Both the position numbers and the translations under genes were made by a program. Below are positions 25,301 through 34,546 of a stretch of DNA of 64,000 bases, piece after piece. The notes below the pieces were generated by a model that had not been told where the DNA came from, made no database searches, and was given only the letters and a program-made list of their open reading frames with translations. The stretch spans positions 248,001 through 312,000 of the forward strand of contig CAWBXZ010000001.1 of the NCBI GenBank assembly GCA_963792855.1, written 5' to 3'. This DNA is from SG8-40 sp963792855. GTDB lineage: Bacteria; Pseudomonadota; Gammaproteobacteria; Burkholderiales; Eutrophovitaceae. Positions within the stretch are counted from its first letter, which is position 1. Every line of letters begins with the position of its first letter.

Positions 25301-26417
25301 TGTACTAGTGTCTACCGCGCAAAGCACGAACGATCAAGCGGATCAGGATTTTGTCCCGACGCAGCCAAGTCGCGGCAGCGGCCTGGTAAGACGCATGTAT
25401 TGGCCGCGTATCGTCGGGTTGGGACTGGGTTTCCTGATGGTCGCCGGTGCGCTCCAGCAGGCTGGTGCGCCGATGTGGGTGTGGCTGGTGCTGGTGGCTA
25501 ATGGTTTTGTCTGGCCCCACGTTGCTTATCAGTGGGCACTGCGCAGTGCCAGCCCCTATCACGCCGAGCATCGCAATCTGTTGATCGATTCCGCAAGCGG
25601 CGGATTCTGGTTGGTGGCCATGGGATTCAATCTGCTGCCCTCGGTCCTGATGCTGACGATGCTCAGCATGGACAACGTATCCATCGGCGGCGTGCGTTTG
25701 CTGCTGCGCGGTCTGGTTGCAACACTGATCGGGGCGTTGTTGGCATGGCCGCTGTTCGATGGGTACATGGGGCTGGCTTCGAATCTTTACGTCATCATTC
25801 TGTGCATTCCCTTCATGGTGACGTATCCGATCTTCGTCGGTGTGATCAGTTACCGTTTGTCGCAACAACTCAGTCAGCAGAAGCGTGAATTCGAGGCGCT
25901 TAGCCGGCGCGACGCACTGTCCGGGTTGGCGACCCGCGGCCACTGGGAGACCAGGCTTGCAGAAGAATACTGCCGCTCGCAGCGGCATGGCCGAAAGGCG
26001 GCACTGCTGCTCGCCGATATTGACCATTTCAAGCTCATCAACGACTCGCATGGTCATCTCGTCGGCGACATGGCTATTCAGTTGATCGGACAAGCGCTGA
26101 AAGCGCAGGCGCGTGCCGAGGATTGCATCGGCCGCTATGGGGGTGAGGAATTCGCGTTGATCCTGCCCGAGACATCGGTCGCGAACGCGGTGACGATCGC
26201 GCAGCGGATACAACGCACTCTGGCAACGGTTAAAGTGCCTGACGGACCCGACCTCAGTCTCACGGTGAGTATCGGTATCGCCGAATTGTCGGCGCAGGTG
26301 TCCGGTCCGCGCGAGTGGATCAGCCGGGCCGACAGCGCGCTCTACCGGGCGAAGAGCAGCGGCCGCGACTGCATTCGCGTCTTCGGAGTTGACGACACCG
26401 CGCCGAAGCCTGCCTGA
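25272..26417 (+). CDS. Diguanylate cyclase with MASE2 membrane sensor
   Basis: An inner-membrane protein of about 381 residues. The N-terminal MASE2 domain has several membrane helices (PRIVGLGLGFLMVAGAL, MWVWLVLVANGFVWPHVAY, GFWLVAMGFNLLPSVLML and others), as in E. coli DgcC/AdrA. The C-terminal GGDEF domain is intact: RRDALSGLATRGHWE, DIDHFKLINDSHGHLVGD, active-site GGEEF and RADSALYRAKSSGRD. It should make cyclic di-GMP from GTP. No RxxD inhibitory site is seen before GGEEF. The start is uncertain: ATG 25272, TTG 25257 and GTG 25308 are all in frame. Confidence 0.87.
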   Translation: MHGLLPPGTDVLVSTAQSTNDQADQDFVPTQPSRGSGLVRRMYWPRIVGLGLGFLMVAGALQQAGAPMWVWLVLVANGFVWPHVAYQWALRSASPYHAEHRNLLIDSASGGFWLVAMGFNLLPSVLMLTMLSMDNVSIGGVRLLLRGLVATLIGALLAWPLFDGYMGLASNLYVIILCIPFMVTYPIFVGVISYRLSQQLSQQKREFEALSRRDALSGLATRGHWETRLAEEYCRSQRHGRKAALLLADIDHFKLINDSHGHLVGDMAIQLIGQALKAQARAEDCIGRYGGEEFALILPETSVANAVTIAQRIQRTLATVKVPDGPDLSLTVSIGIAELSAQVSGPREWISRADSALYRAKSSGRDCIRVFGVDDTAPKPA

Positions 26418-26592
26418 CAAGGAGAATCGGTATTACGGGTGTGCGGCGCACGTACATGGCCTGCTTCGCACGCGTCGTCATGCGCTGTGTTCGTGCCGGC
26501 TGACACGGCACGGTTACCGGGATGGGTGTGGATGCCTGCATGCGCGGACCACAAGCCCTGATCAGAATCGTCAATGAAAGGAACAACACGAA

Positions 26593-27285
26593 ATGACTGC
26601 AGGAAAAACCATGCTCATCACTGGCGCGTCTACGGGTATCGGCGCAGCCACTGCAAGGATGGCGGCCGATGCGGGTTACCGCGTCGCACTCGCGGCGCGT
26701 TCGCTGGACAAACTGGAATCGATCGTGGCCGAACTCGGTGGCGCGGAAAAGGCGATTGCCATTCAGTGTGACGTGACCTCATACGCAGAGCAACAGGCGA
26801 TGGTCGCGAAAACCCTGAAGGCGTTCGGACGGATCGACGTCGCTTTTGCCAATGCCGGCGTCGGGGCGACCGCATCGGGCACGTTGAAAGGCGACCCGGA
26901 CAATTGGCGCGACATGATCATGACGAATCTTTACGGGGTCACGCTGACCGTCAAGGTTTGCATGCCGGAGATTCTGAAGAATCGCGGCCACTTGCTGCTG
27001 ACCGGGTCGCGAGCCGGACGCGGCCCATTGAAGGGCTCCGTTTACGGTGCCACCAAGTGGGCGGTGACAGGCTACGGCTACAACCTGCGCGAAGAACTCG
27101 CGGGCACCGGAGCCCGTGTCACCCTCATCGAGCCCGGCATGGTCGACACACCGTTCTTCGATTCGCCCAAGCCGGACGTGTTGAAGGGCGAGGACGTGGC
27201 GCGAGCCGTGATGTATGCGATCTCGCAGCCTGACCATGTGGACGTGTCCGAGTTGCTGGTACTGCCGGTCAGCAAGCACGGCTAG
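26593..27285 (+). CDS. Short-chain dehydrogenase/reductase
   Basis: A 230-residue classical SDR: cofactor motif TGASTGIGAAT, NAGVG, catalytic Ser in LLLTGSRAG and YGATK with the Tyr-Lys pair, then EPGMVDTPF. It oxidises or reduces an alcohol/ketone with NAD(P). The Ser-Tyr pair and overall style fit the YdfG/serine-dehydrogenase-like cluster, but the substrate is unknown. AAAGGAAC precedes ATG 26593. It is followed 20 bases later by the ThDP enzyme, so the two may form a unit. Confidence 0.85.
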   Translation: MTAGKTMLITGASTGIGAATARMAADAGYRVALAARSLDKLESIVAELGGAEKAIAIQCDVTSYAEQQAMVAKTLKAFGRIDVAFANAGVGATASGTLKGDPDNWRDMIMTNLYGVTLTVKVCMPEILKNRGHLLLTGSRAGRGPLKGSVYGATKWAVTGYGYNLREELAGTGARVTLIEPGMVDTPFFDSPKPDVLKGEDVARAVMYAISQPDHVDVSELLVLPVSKHG

Positions 27286-27304
27286 TCCAGGCGTGTCAGT
27301 ACAC

Positions 27305-28930
27305 ATGACCGGCGGTGAGGCCATCGCACGCTCCCTTCTGGTGCACGGTGTCGACACCGTGTTCGCGATTCCCGGCGTGCAGACCTACGAGTTGTTTGAC
27401 GCCTTCGCGAGGCTGGAGGGTCGCATCAACGTTATCGGACCGCGTCACGAGCAGACGACCGCCTACATGGCATTTGGTTACGCCAGATCCACCGGCAGGC
27501 CGGGCGTCTATTCGGTCGTGCCGGGTCCCGGCGTGCTCAACACGACGGCGGCGCTTTGCTCTGCCTATGGCGCGAGCACTCCGGTACTGTGCGTCACCGG
27601 CGAAGTGCCGTCGGGATTCATTGGTTCCGGAATGGGGCATCTTCACGAGTTGCCCGACCAACTCGCGACCTTGCGCACGCTCACCAAATGGGCAGCGCGT
27701 ATCGATCATCCGGAACAGGCACCGGATCTGGTTGCGCAGGCGTTCCGGCAAATGCTGACGGGTCGGCCACGCCCGGTTGCTCTGGAAATGCCGTGGGACG
27801 TGTTCGGCGAGCGGGCTCCGGTGGAATTGATGCCCGCACCAGCGAACACTCCTCAGGTTGAACCGGATACGGATGTCGTCGAACGGGCGGCGAAACTGAT
27901 CGCTGATGCGCGCAACCCGATGATCATGGTCGGCAGCGGCGCGGCGCACGCCGCAGCTGAGGTGCGCGCACTCGCCGAGCGGTTGCAGGCACCGGTCGTG
28001 TCGTTTCGTGGCGGGCGCGGGATCGTCAGCGACGAGCATCATCTCGGGTTTACCTGCGCGGCCGGTTTCAGGTGCTGGCCCCGGACCGACGTGCTGATCG
28101 GGATCGGTTCGCGGCTGGAACTCCAGTGGTTCCGCTGGCCCGACCAACCGGACGGCCTGAAGATCGTCAACATCGACATCGACCCGGAACAAGGCGAGCG
28201 GCTGAAGGCTGACATCGCCATTGTCGGGGATGCGCGCGCGTGCGCGGCTGAACTCGACAAGGCACTTGGCCGTGCCGCTGTGGGGCGTCGTTCCCGCCAG
28301 CCTGAATTTCAGACGATCAAGGACGAAACGCTGGCGGCCGCACAGCAGGTGCAGCCGCATATCGACTATCTGCGAGCGATCAGGGACGTGTTGCCTCGCG
28401 ATGGATTCCTGGTGGAGGAGATCTGCCAGGCCGGGTTCACTTCATATTTCGGTTTTCCCGTTTATCAACCGCGCACGTTTGTCAGTTGCGGCCACCAGGG
28501 CACGCTCGGGTTCGGTTTTCCGACGGCACTGGGGGTAAAGATCGGTAATCCCGACAAGGCCGTGGTATCGATAACGGGTGATGGCGGTTTCATGTTCGGC
28601 GTGCAGGATCTGGCAACAGCGGCACAGTACGGCATCAACGTGGTAACGGTGCTGTTCAACAACAACGCGTATGGAAACGTACTGCGTGACCAGAAGAACC
28701 TGTTCGATGGGCGGCTGATTGGCTCGGAACTGCGTAACCCGGATTTCGTCAGGCTGGCGGAGAGTTTCGGCGTCAACGCCAGCCGCGTGTCCGCGCCAGG
28801 TGGCCTCAAGCGCGAGTTCGAACGCGCACTCGCACTCGATGCGCCGGCGTTGATAGAAGTGTGCATCGAACGCGGCTCCGAAGTATCGCCGTGGCCCTTC
28901 TTGATGCCGCCGCCAACGGTGCGGCAATGA
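27305..28930 (+). CDS. ThDP-dependent enzyme, acetolactate synthase-like
   Basis: A 541-residue three-domain ThDP enzyme. The N-terminal PYR domain has the activating Glu in GPRHEQTTAYMAFGYAR; the middle domain follows; the C-terminal PP domain carries GDGGFMFGVQDLATA...NNNAYGN, the Mg-ThDP motif. Family members include acetolactate synthase, benzoylformate decarboxylase and cyclohexane-1,2-dione hydrolase; I cannot choose among them. No regulatory small subunit (ilvN/H) is nearby, which argues against branched-chain amino acid synthesis. GTG 27293 is an alternative start. Confidence 0.83.
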   Translation: MTGGEAIARSLLVHGVDTVFAIPGVQTYELFDAFARLEGRINVIGPRHEQTTAYMAFGYARSTGRPGVYSVVPGPGVLNTTAALCSAYGASTPVLCVTGEVPSGFIGSGMGHLHELPDQLATLRTLTKWAARIDHPEQAPDLVAQAFRQMLTGRPRPVALEMPWDVFGERAPVELMPAPANTPQVEPDTDVVERAAKLIADARNPMIMVGSGAAHAAAEVRALAERLQAPVVSFRGGRGIVSDEHHLGFTCAAGFRCWPRTDVLIGIGSRLELQWFRWPDQPDGLKIVNIDIDPEQGERLKADIAIVGDARACAAELDKALGRAAVGRRSRQPEFQTIKDETLAAAQQVQPHIDYLRAIRDVLPRDGFLVEEICQAGFTSYFGFPVYQPRTFVSCGHQGTLGFGFPTALGVKIGNPDKAVVSITGDGGFMFGVQDLATAAQYGINVVTVLFNNNAYGNVLRDQKNLFDGRLIGSELRNPDFVRLAESFGVNASRVSAPGGLKREFERALALDAPALIEVCIERGSEVSPWPFLMPPPTVRQ

Positions 28931-28957
28931 GTTCTTCGGCAGTCGCGGGCAGGCCGG

Positions 28958-28986
28958 TTGACGAAAAAATCCGGTGCATTTATTCT
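28958..28986 (+). promoter_or_regulatory. Sigma-70 promoter of the small secreted protein
   Basis: TTGACG (28958-28963) and TATTCT (28981-28986) are 17 bases apart. Transcription would begin near 28993, about 30 bases before the start codon at 29025. Confidence 0.6.
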
Positions 28987-29024
28987 GCAGGCGAATTAGA
29001 CGAAGCGACAATTGGAGGAAAACA

Positions 29025-29213
29025 ATGAAGGTTTTTGCACTTGCGGCGGCGCTCCTGATGGCTGTCGGGACTCACACCGCCTTTGCCGGCGTCACACCCA
29101 ATACGGCAGCCTCGGCAGCGGCGCGATCCGGCGCCAAGATTGCACCGGTCAAGAGCGATACCCAAAGCGAGACCAACGGTAGTTCCGCGGGCCAGTCGGA
29201 TACCGCCAAGTGA
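29025..29213 (+). CDS. Small secreted protein of unknown function
   Basis: A 62-residue product with its own promoter, a strong ribosome-binding site (TTGGAGGAAAAC) and a terminator, so it is a real single-gene unit. The first 21 residues are a signal peptide (MKVFALAAALLMAVGTHTAFA, cleaved after AFA). The 41-residue mature chain is rich in Ala, Ser, Thr and Lys, has no Cys, and is predicted to be disordered. I do not recognise a family. Confidence 0.7.
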   Translation: MKVFALAAALLMAVGTHTAFAGVTPNTAASAAARSGAKIAPVKSDTQSETNGSSAGQSDTAK

Positions 29214-29274
29214 GCAAACGGGGCAGGTAGACGAGGAGCGAAGTCAGTCAGACTTCGCTGCTTCGGTCCAGGAA

Positions 29275-29302
29275 AGCAGAGGAGGAATCCTCTGCTTTTT
29301 TT
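29275..29302 (+). terminator. Intrinsic terminator after the small secreted protein
   Basis: AGCAGAGGA and TCCTCTGCT form a perfect 9-bp stem around a GGAA tetraloop (29275-29296), followed by a seven-T run. This is the strongest terminator in the window. Confidence 0.9.
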
Positions 29303-29617
29303 GTCCGGTGAAATGTTCAAGCGAGATATTTCCCGCCAGGCATTTCATCGACGGCATCATGTGCAAGCCGATGGGTACCTCGTTCGGAAAACCGGTGCTG
29401 GCCTGTTCTGCCCGGTACAAAGTCCTGAAGACGCTGGCAGCCCGCGTCTGAACAATCCGGGCGGCACCGGGGGGCAGGATCGTTCGCGCATATACTGGGC
29501 GGTAATTCACAGGAATTGGACGAGGAGTTTTTCCGGCACCCTCGCGTCCAGATCCGGATTCACGAACGCGGCCGCATCAAACCACTTGAGTAGACCCACG
29601 CAGAAGGAGCACTGTTG
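29303..29617. other. Intergenic region before the amidase gene
   Basis: It holds no supported gene. TATACT (29491-29496) could be a -10 box for the amidase, without a clear -35. The ribosome-binding site AGAAGGAGC is at 29601-29609. Confidence 0.4.
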
Positions 29618-30862
29618 ATGAATCAGATCATGGCGACGAGAGCCGTCGGCATTCTTATAGGCATTTGCCTCGCGAGCGTGTTGCGCGCGGGGCATGTAAT
29701 GGCCGCAGACACCATACTGCAACCGTTGGCACAGACTCCGGGAACGACGACGGACGGCAGGTACTATGTGCCGTCGACGACCGACACCGTGCTATGGGGT
29801 GTATTGCCGAATCGCGATCGCAAGCCGGTACTGGCCGTGCCATCGGGATCGGTGGTGATATTCGACACCGTTTCGCACGAAGGCATGCTGGAAGACCAGG
29901 GGCGCAATCCCGTGCGTTTTTTCGAGTCGTACGGTGTCGCCATCAGTAACGTGCTCAACGATGCCAGGGCGATCGCGGCGTCCGGCATGGCGCACGATTT
30001 CAACGCCGATGGCCCGCATGTCGTGACCGGGCCGGTGGCAATCGATGGCGCGCAGCCCGGCGACGTGCTGAAAGTCGAAGTGCTGTCGCTCGAGCCACGT
30101 GTGCCTTACGGCGTGATTTCCAACCGCCACGGCAAAGGTGCGTTGCCGGGCGAGTTTCCCGAAAACGACGGGCCGCAGCCCGGTGCCAGCGCCGCAAATC
30201 CCGAGAAGTATGGAAATGTCTCGGTGTTTACCCGTGTGCGGGAAATCAGCGGCGTACGCTACGGAATCCTTCACAATAAATCCGGTGTGGAAGTACGGTT
30301 TCCGATCGAACCATTCATGGGCATCATGGGTGTCGCGCCCGATACCAGCGATCGCGTTCATTCGGTGCCACCGGCGGCCTATGGTGGCAACATCGACATC
30401 AAACACCTCGGGGTCGGTTCGACCCTGTATCTGCCGGTGCAGATCCCCGGCGCGAACTTCTACGTAGGCGATCCGCATTTCGCACAGGGCAACGGTGAAG
30501 TGGCGCTCACCGCACTGGAAGCACCGCTACGCGCGAGTTTCCGCCTGACGGTCATTCGCGCCGGCGATGCGGCGATACCCGGGGGCAGCCCTTTCGTTCA
30601 GCCGTTTGCGGAGACCGAAGCGCACTGGATTCCGATTGGCCTGAACGAGGATCTCGACGAGGCGATGAAGCAGGCGGTGCGTGAAGCGATCCGTTTTCTT
30701 TCTGCCAATCTCGGCATGGACAAGGCGGTCGCTTTGGCATACCTGAGCGCTGCGGGCGACTTTGAGGTTTCTCAGGTGGTCGACAAGACCAAAGGCGTGC
30801 ACGGCATGATCCGCAAACGCGATTTTGCGAAGGTAAGGCCGCAAGGCATGCGTGATCGCTGA
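29618..30862 (+). CDS. Acetamidase/formamidase family protein, exported
   Basis: A 414-residue FmdA/AmdA-family hydrolase that would release ammonia from a short amide. Family blocks include the VPSGSVVIFDTVSHEG region, GPVAIDGAQPGDVLKVEVL, FPIEPFMGIMGVAPD, GGNIDIKHLGVGSTLYLPV and FYVGDPHFAQGNGEV, with metal-binding His and Asp candidates in the last two. Unlike cytoplasmic formamidases it has a signal peptide (GHVMAADTILQ), so it acts in the periplasm. The ATG at 29618 was chosen over the TTG at 29615. It converges on osmC. Confidence 0.85.
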   Translation: MNQIMATRAVGILIGICLASVLRAGHVMAADTILQPLAQTPGTTTDGRYYVPSTTDTVLWGVLPNRDRKPVLAVPSGSVVIFDTVSHEGMLEDQGRNPVRFFESYGVAISNVLNDARAIAASGMAHDFNADGPHVVTGPVAIDGAQPGDVLKVEVLSLEPRVPYGVISNRHGKGALPGEFPENDGPQPGASAANPEKYGNVSVFTRVREISGVRYGILHNKSGVEVRFPIEPFMGIMGVAPDTSDRVHSVPPAAYGGNIDIKHLGVGSTLYLPVQIPGANFYVGDPHFAQGNGEVALTALEAPLRASFRLTVIRAGDAAIPGGSPFVQPFAETEAHWIPIGLNEDLDEAMKQAVREAIRFLSANLGMDKAVALAYLSAAGDFEVSQVVDKTKGVHGMIRKRDFAKVRPQGMRDR

Positions 30863-30872
30863 TCGGCGGATC

Positions 30873-30897
30873 AAAAAAAGGGCCCTCATCGGGGCCC
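30873..30897 (-). terminator. Terminator of the OsmC gene
   Basis: GGGCCC and GGGCCC flank a 6-base loop (30880-30897); on the minus strand the hairpin is followed by seven T residues (A-run 30873-30879). It ends the convergent osmC transcript and may also slow readthrough from the amidase gene. Confidence 0.75.
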
Positions 30898-30993
30898 GAT
30901 TGTCTTGCAGGGGGATGCAGGGAGGTGATTTTTTCCCTTGTTCGTCTCCAGCCGGGGAGCGCTGAAAGCGCATGCGGTTCGCTGGACAGCCGT

Positions 30994-31521
30994 CTACGCC
31001 GCTGCGGCGGCCCGTGGCTGCGAAATGTGTACGTCCAGTTTGATCGGTACCGGTTTTGCAATGATGTCCAGTACCGGGCAATGGGCATTGACGATTTCTC
31101 GCAGTTGCTGGAGCTGTGCCTCGCTGGCGCTCGATTCCAGATGAACCGTGCCGCGGATCGCCTGATAGCCGGCGCGAACCGAATCGTCGACTGCGAAGAA
31201 GCCACGCAGGTCGATATCGCCTTCCACTGTGACTGAAACATTGTCCAGCGGAATGCCCAGGGCCGTTGCGTAGGCCCGATAGGTGATTTCCTGGCAGCTT
31301 CCGAGTGCTCCGAGAATCAGTTCGACCGGATTGGGACCGCTGTCGGATCCACCAAGGCTTTCGGGCTCATCGACGGTGAGTTTGTGTTGCCTGATTTGCA
31401 CTTCGGAGCGCAATCCGTCCTGTAACGCGGAATGTGATTCGAATCTGACTTTGGCTGTGTCCGCGTTCGCCTTGAATTTTGCCTGGCTGGCCGTGATCAG
31501 TTCTTTCAACTGGTTGCTCAT
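30994..31521 (-). CDS. OsmC family peroxide-reducing protein
   Basis: A 175-residue OsmC/Ohr-fold protein. The two conserved redox cysteines are present: Cys in GALGSCQEITYRA and Cys in NAHCPVLDI. The middle strand region GDIDLRGFFAVDDSVRAGYQ is family-typical. Such proteins reduce organic hydroperoxides with a thiol partner. It has its own terminator and stands as a single gene. Which subgroup (OsmC, Ohr or YhfA-like) it belongs to is not certain. Confidence 0.85.
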   Translation of the reverse strand: MSNQLKELITASQAKFKANADTAKVRFESHSALQDGLRSEVQIRQHKLTVDEPESLGGSDSGPNPVELILGALGSCQEITYRAYATALGIPLDNVSVTVEGDIDLRGFFAVDDSVRAGYQAIRGTVHLESSASEAQLQQLREIVNAHCPVLDIIAKPVPIKLDVHISQPRAAAAA

Positions 31522-31810
31522 TTAATCTTCCTTCTTGTGATCGGTATCGACCGCGTTTACGTGCGAGGGTGACAAGCTCAACGTGCTTGTCGAGTGGCGC
31601 ACCTTATCCGTGCCACGCAAGGAAAGGAACTTCTTTTCAGGAATGAGCATATTCCAATTGCGATATCGCCTTGTCGCATCGTTGGTTCCGGATTATGGTC
31701 CGCGAGGCGTCCCGCCTCTGTCGAAGCAAGCGACGCAGCCATGGGCCAAGACTTGATTGGCCATGGAAATCCGGTATCCTCTCGCAGCTTTGGTCAAGGT
31801 CCCCGGGGTC

Positions 31811-33205
31811 ATGCAACGCCATCAATCAGCTTCCTTCTTCTCTAGCGCGTTGTCAGTGGCACTGCTGGCAATTGCGCTGGCGGGCTGCGCCACCGGCACC
31901 TACAAGTACCAGCCACTCGCTGTCCCATCAGAACTCAGTGACGTACAGACCAAGTCTCTCGAAGAGGTGTCCGTCTCGGTGGCCATTCTGACCGACGAAC
32001 AGGCGCGCGCGCATTTTGGCGCCGATCTTGGCAAGAAAGGCGTACAGGTGATCTGGGTCAGCGTGCGCAATGCCTCGCCCTTCACCGTGTGGTTTCTGCG
32101 CAATTCCGTTGACCCCGATCTTTATCCGCCTGACGAGGTCGCGATACTCGTCAAGGAGGCATTGTCAGACAGTGAATTCGAACGCCTGCGGCAACGCTTT
32201 CGAGACGAATCCATTCGCCTGAAAATGCTGCCGGGCATGGTTACCGAAGGTTATGTATTCGTCACCCATGCCGTCGGCGGTCGCTACGTCGATATACGGC
32301 TGGTGCGGGACTCGTACGAAATGAGTCAGGAGCGCGCCGGTAGCGATGATGAGGCGGGCGGCTTACGCGAGCGTGCGTCGCTGCAGCTGCGCTTTGGTTT
32401 CGCGTTGCCGCTGCCGGACGGCATTTTCGACTACGAGCGGCTCGATACCGAGCGGACCTACGCGGGCATGGCGCTTCCGGACCTCGACATTGACGCGCTG
32501 CGGGCCGCACTTGAAGAACTTCCCTGTTGTGCAACCGATGACGACCGGGAGAGGAACGGCGATCCACTGAACGTCGTTGTCATCGGCGACGGACACGATG
32601 TGCTCAACTCGTTGTCGAGAAGCGGCTGGTCGTTCACGCACCGGATTACGCTGGGCAGCGTGCGCCGCGTCATTGGTGCCGCACTCTCTGGAGATAGCTA
32701 CCCCGTCGCGCCGGTCAGCAGCCTCTACCTGTTTGGCCGCAAGCAGGACTTCGCGCTGCAACGGGCGCGTGCGTCCATCGCCCAGCGCAACCACATGCGA
32801 TTGTGGCTGGCACCATTTCGCTACGAAGGCCGCCAGGTCTGGGTTGGCCAGATCAGCCGTGACATCGGCATCAAGGTCACCCCTGAGTCGCCAACCCTCA
32901 CGACGCACATTATCGACCCGGAGGTGGACGTAACGCGCGAATACCTGCTCCACAGCTTGCTGGCTGAAGGTTTTGTCGAGCGCTTCGGCTTTGTGGCCGG
33001 TGGACCCGCTGCCTCGCGCGACAAACCGCTGGAGAACCTGACCGGCGATCCGTATTTCAGTGACGGCATGCGCCTGGTCATCATGCTCTCGCCCGACCCG
33101 GTCGTGTATGACAATGTGAGAAATCTGCTATGGGAGCAATCGTCCGCGCCATTGGTCGAGGGACAGACCGGGGACGCGGAAAGGAACGTCCGTCAGATTG
33201 ACTAG
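31811..33205 (+). CDS. LssY C-terminal domain lipoprotein
   Basis: A 464-residue lipoprotein, with signal peptide ending in lipobox LAGC (Cys25 when started at ATG 31811; this start was chosen because it gives a proper type II signal). The second half matches the LssY_C domain: VVVIGDGHDVLNSLSRSGW, SSLYLFGRKQDFALQRAR, HMRLWLAPFRYEGRQVWVGQISRDIGI. LssY-type domains occur in proteins linked to type I export in Legionella, but the biochemical role is unknown. The first half is unassigned. It is divergent from osmC, with 289 bases between. Confidence 0.8.
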   Translation: MQRHQSASFFSSALSVALLAIALAGCATGTYKYQPLAVPSELSDVQTKSLEEVSVSVAILTDEQARAHFGADLGKKGVQVIWVSVRNASPFTVWFLRNSVDPDLYPPDEVAILVKEALSDSEFERLRQRFRDESIRLKMLPGMVTEGYVFVTHAVGGRYVDIRLVRDSYEMSQERAGSDDEAGGLRERASLQLRFGFALPLPDGIFDYERLDTERTYAGMALPDLDIDALRAALEELPCCATDDDRERNGDPLNVVVIGDGHDVLNSLSRSGWSFTHRITLGSVRRVIGAALSGDSYPVAPVSSLYLFGRKQDFALQRARASIAQRNHMRLWLAPFRYEGRQVWVGQISRDIGIKVTPESPTLTTHIIDPEVDVTREYLLHSLLAEGFVERFGFVAGGPAASRDKPLENLTGDPYFSDGMRLVIMLSPDPVVYDNVRNLLWEQSSAPLVEGQTGDAERNVRQID

Positions 33206-33352
33206 GGTAGGGCCTGTTCGGGGATGCTCGCCTCGATTTGCACACGGGCAGCGGGGCAGTGGTATTGCGAAATTTCCTCGTGGCGGGATGATTTGGGGCC
33301 GACCAGGCTTTTCGTGTAGCCTTTGCACGTCTTTCCTTACACCAAGGCATTG

Positions 33353-34327
33353 ATGAAAACTGTTGTCACGTTATTCGCGTTGATGCTGCTGGCCACCCCG
33401 GTCAGCGCGCAGAACGAGTCGTACACTGCAGCGCAAACCCTGCTGCCGTGGGCTTATGCGTTGAACGACCCGGCTGTCGAGCACGCGCCGGACGATGGCA
33501 AGCCAAAGCATGTACCCGGCAGTACGCAGTCTTTCACGTTGGCCGAAATCCGGAATCTGTATGGCGTGCCCGACTGGCATCCGGACGATCATCCCGAGAT
33601 GCCCGACATCGTTGCCCGCGGTCGCAACCCGGGTGTGTATGCCTGCGCGTACTGCCACCTTCCGAACGGGCAAGGCCGCCCCGAGAATACGAGTCTGGCT
33701 GGTCTCCCGGCCGAATACATCGAGCAGCAAATGGCCGATTACCGGGCGGGGTTACGCCGCAGCGCGGAACCGGACTCGCTCCCGTTGTCGGTGATGCACG
33801 CCATTGGCATGGCAGCGACTGAAAGTGAAGTAGCCGTAGCGGCGGCCTATTTTTCCAGCCTCACGCCGCGACAATGGATCAGGGTTATCGAGACCGATAC
33901 CGTTCCCACAACCCGGGTTGCCGGGTGGATGTTCATAGCGGCTGAGGACGGCGGGGTCGAACCCATAGGGCAGCGGATCATTGAAATGCCCGAGGATCTT
34001 GAGCGCACCGAGCTCCGTGACGCCAGATCCGGGTTTATCGCATACGTTCCGACCGGAAGCATTGAAAAAGGAAGGAAACTCGTCGAGTCGGGCGGGGGCG
34101 GCAGGACGCAGCCGTGCGGAGTCTGCCATGGTGATGATTTACGAGGACTTGGACCGGTGCCACCGCTCGCGGGACGTTCCCCCAGTTACCTCGTGCGCCA
34201 ACTCTACGACCTGCAGACCGGCGTTCGCAAAGGCCGTTGGTCGCCGCTGATGCAAGCGGCAGTCGCAAATCTTTCCGTGGCGGATTTTGTCGCGCTAGCC
34301 GCGTATGCCGCATCACTCGAACCATGA
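33353..34327 (+). CDS. Periplasmic diheme cytochrome c
   Basis: A 324-residue exported protein (signal peptide cleaved near VSAQNE) with two heme sites, CAYCH near residue 105 and CGVCH near 260. The domains are far apart and joined by a segment with few known features; the second ends like a cytochrome c4 domain (LSVADFVALAAYAASLEP). It is longer than the 200-residue c4 proteins. Partner enzyme unknown: no dehydrogenase is adjacent, though the PQQ dehydrogenase lies 20 kb away. Confidence 0.83.
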   Translation: MKTVVTLFALMLLATPVSAQNESYTAAQTLLPWAYALNDPAVEHAPDDGKPKHVPGSTQSFTLAEIRNLYGVPDWHPDDHPEMPDIVARGRNPGVYACAYCHLPNGQGRPENTSLAGLPAEYIEQQMADYRAGLRRSAEPDSLPLSVMHAIGMAATESEVAVAAAYFSSLTPRQWIRVIETDTVPTTRVAGWMFIAAEDGGVEPIGQRIIEMPEDLERTELRDARSGFIAYVPTGSIEKGRKLVESGGGGRTQPCGVCHGDDLRGLGPVPPLAGRSPSYLVRQLYDLQTGVRKGRWSPLMQAAVANLSVADFVALAAYAASLEP

Positions 34328-34399
34328 CCCGAACCAGGCCGTCAGTCGGCTGGTCGATGAACCGAGGGCCGGTGATTTGCGCCGGGAGCTTACCCCGTC

Positions 34400-34546
34400 A
34401 TGATGCCGCTGTTTCCGAAGCCGACAACGTCTGATTCCCAACTTTTGCGGTGCCTGCAAGGTCAGGGATTCGGCCTGGTCGACACCATGATGCTTGCAGT
34501 GGTTTCATCAGCGCTACTGATGGGCATGATTCTGATTACGAATTGA
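34400..34546 (+). CDS. Possible small membrane protein
   Basis: A 48-codon frame, too short to be found by usual length cut-offs, with GGGAG 11 bases upstream. The product ends in a clear hydrophobic helix (MMLAVVSSALLMGMILI). It overlaps the 3' end of the convergent AraC gene by 11 bases. No homologue is recognised. Confidence 0.3.
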   Translation: MMPLFPKPTTSDSQLLRCLQGQGFGLVDTMMLAVVSSALLMGMILITN

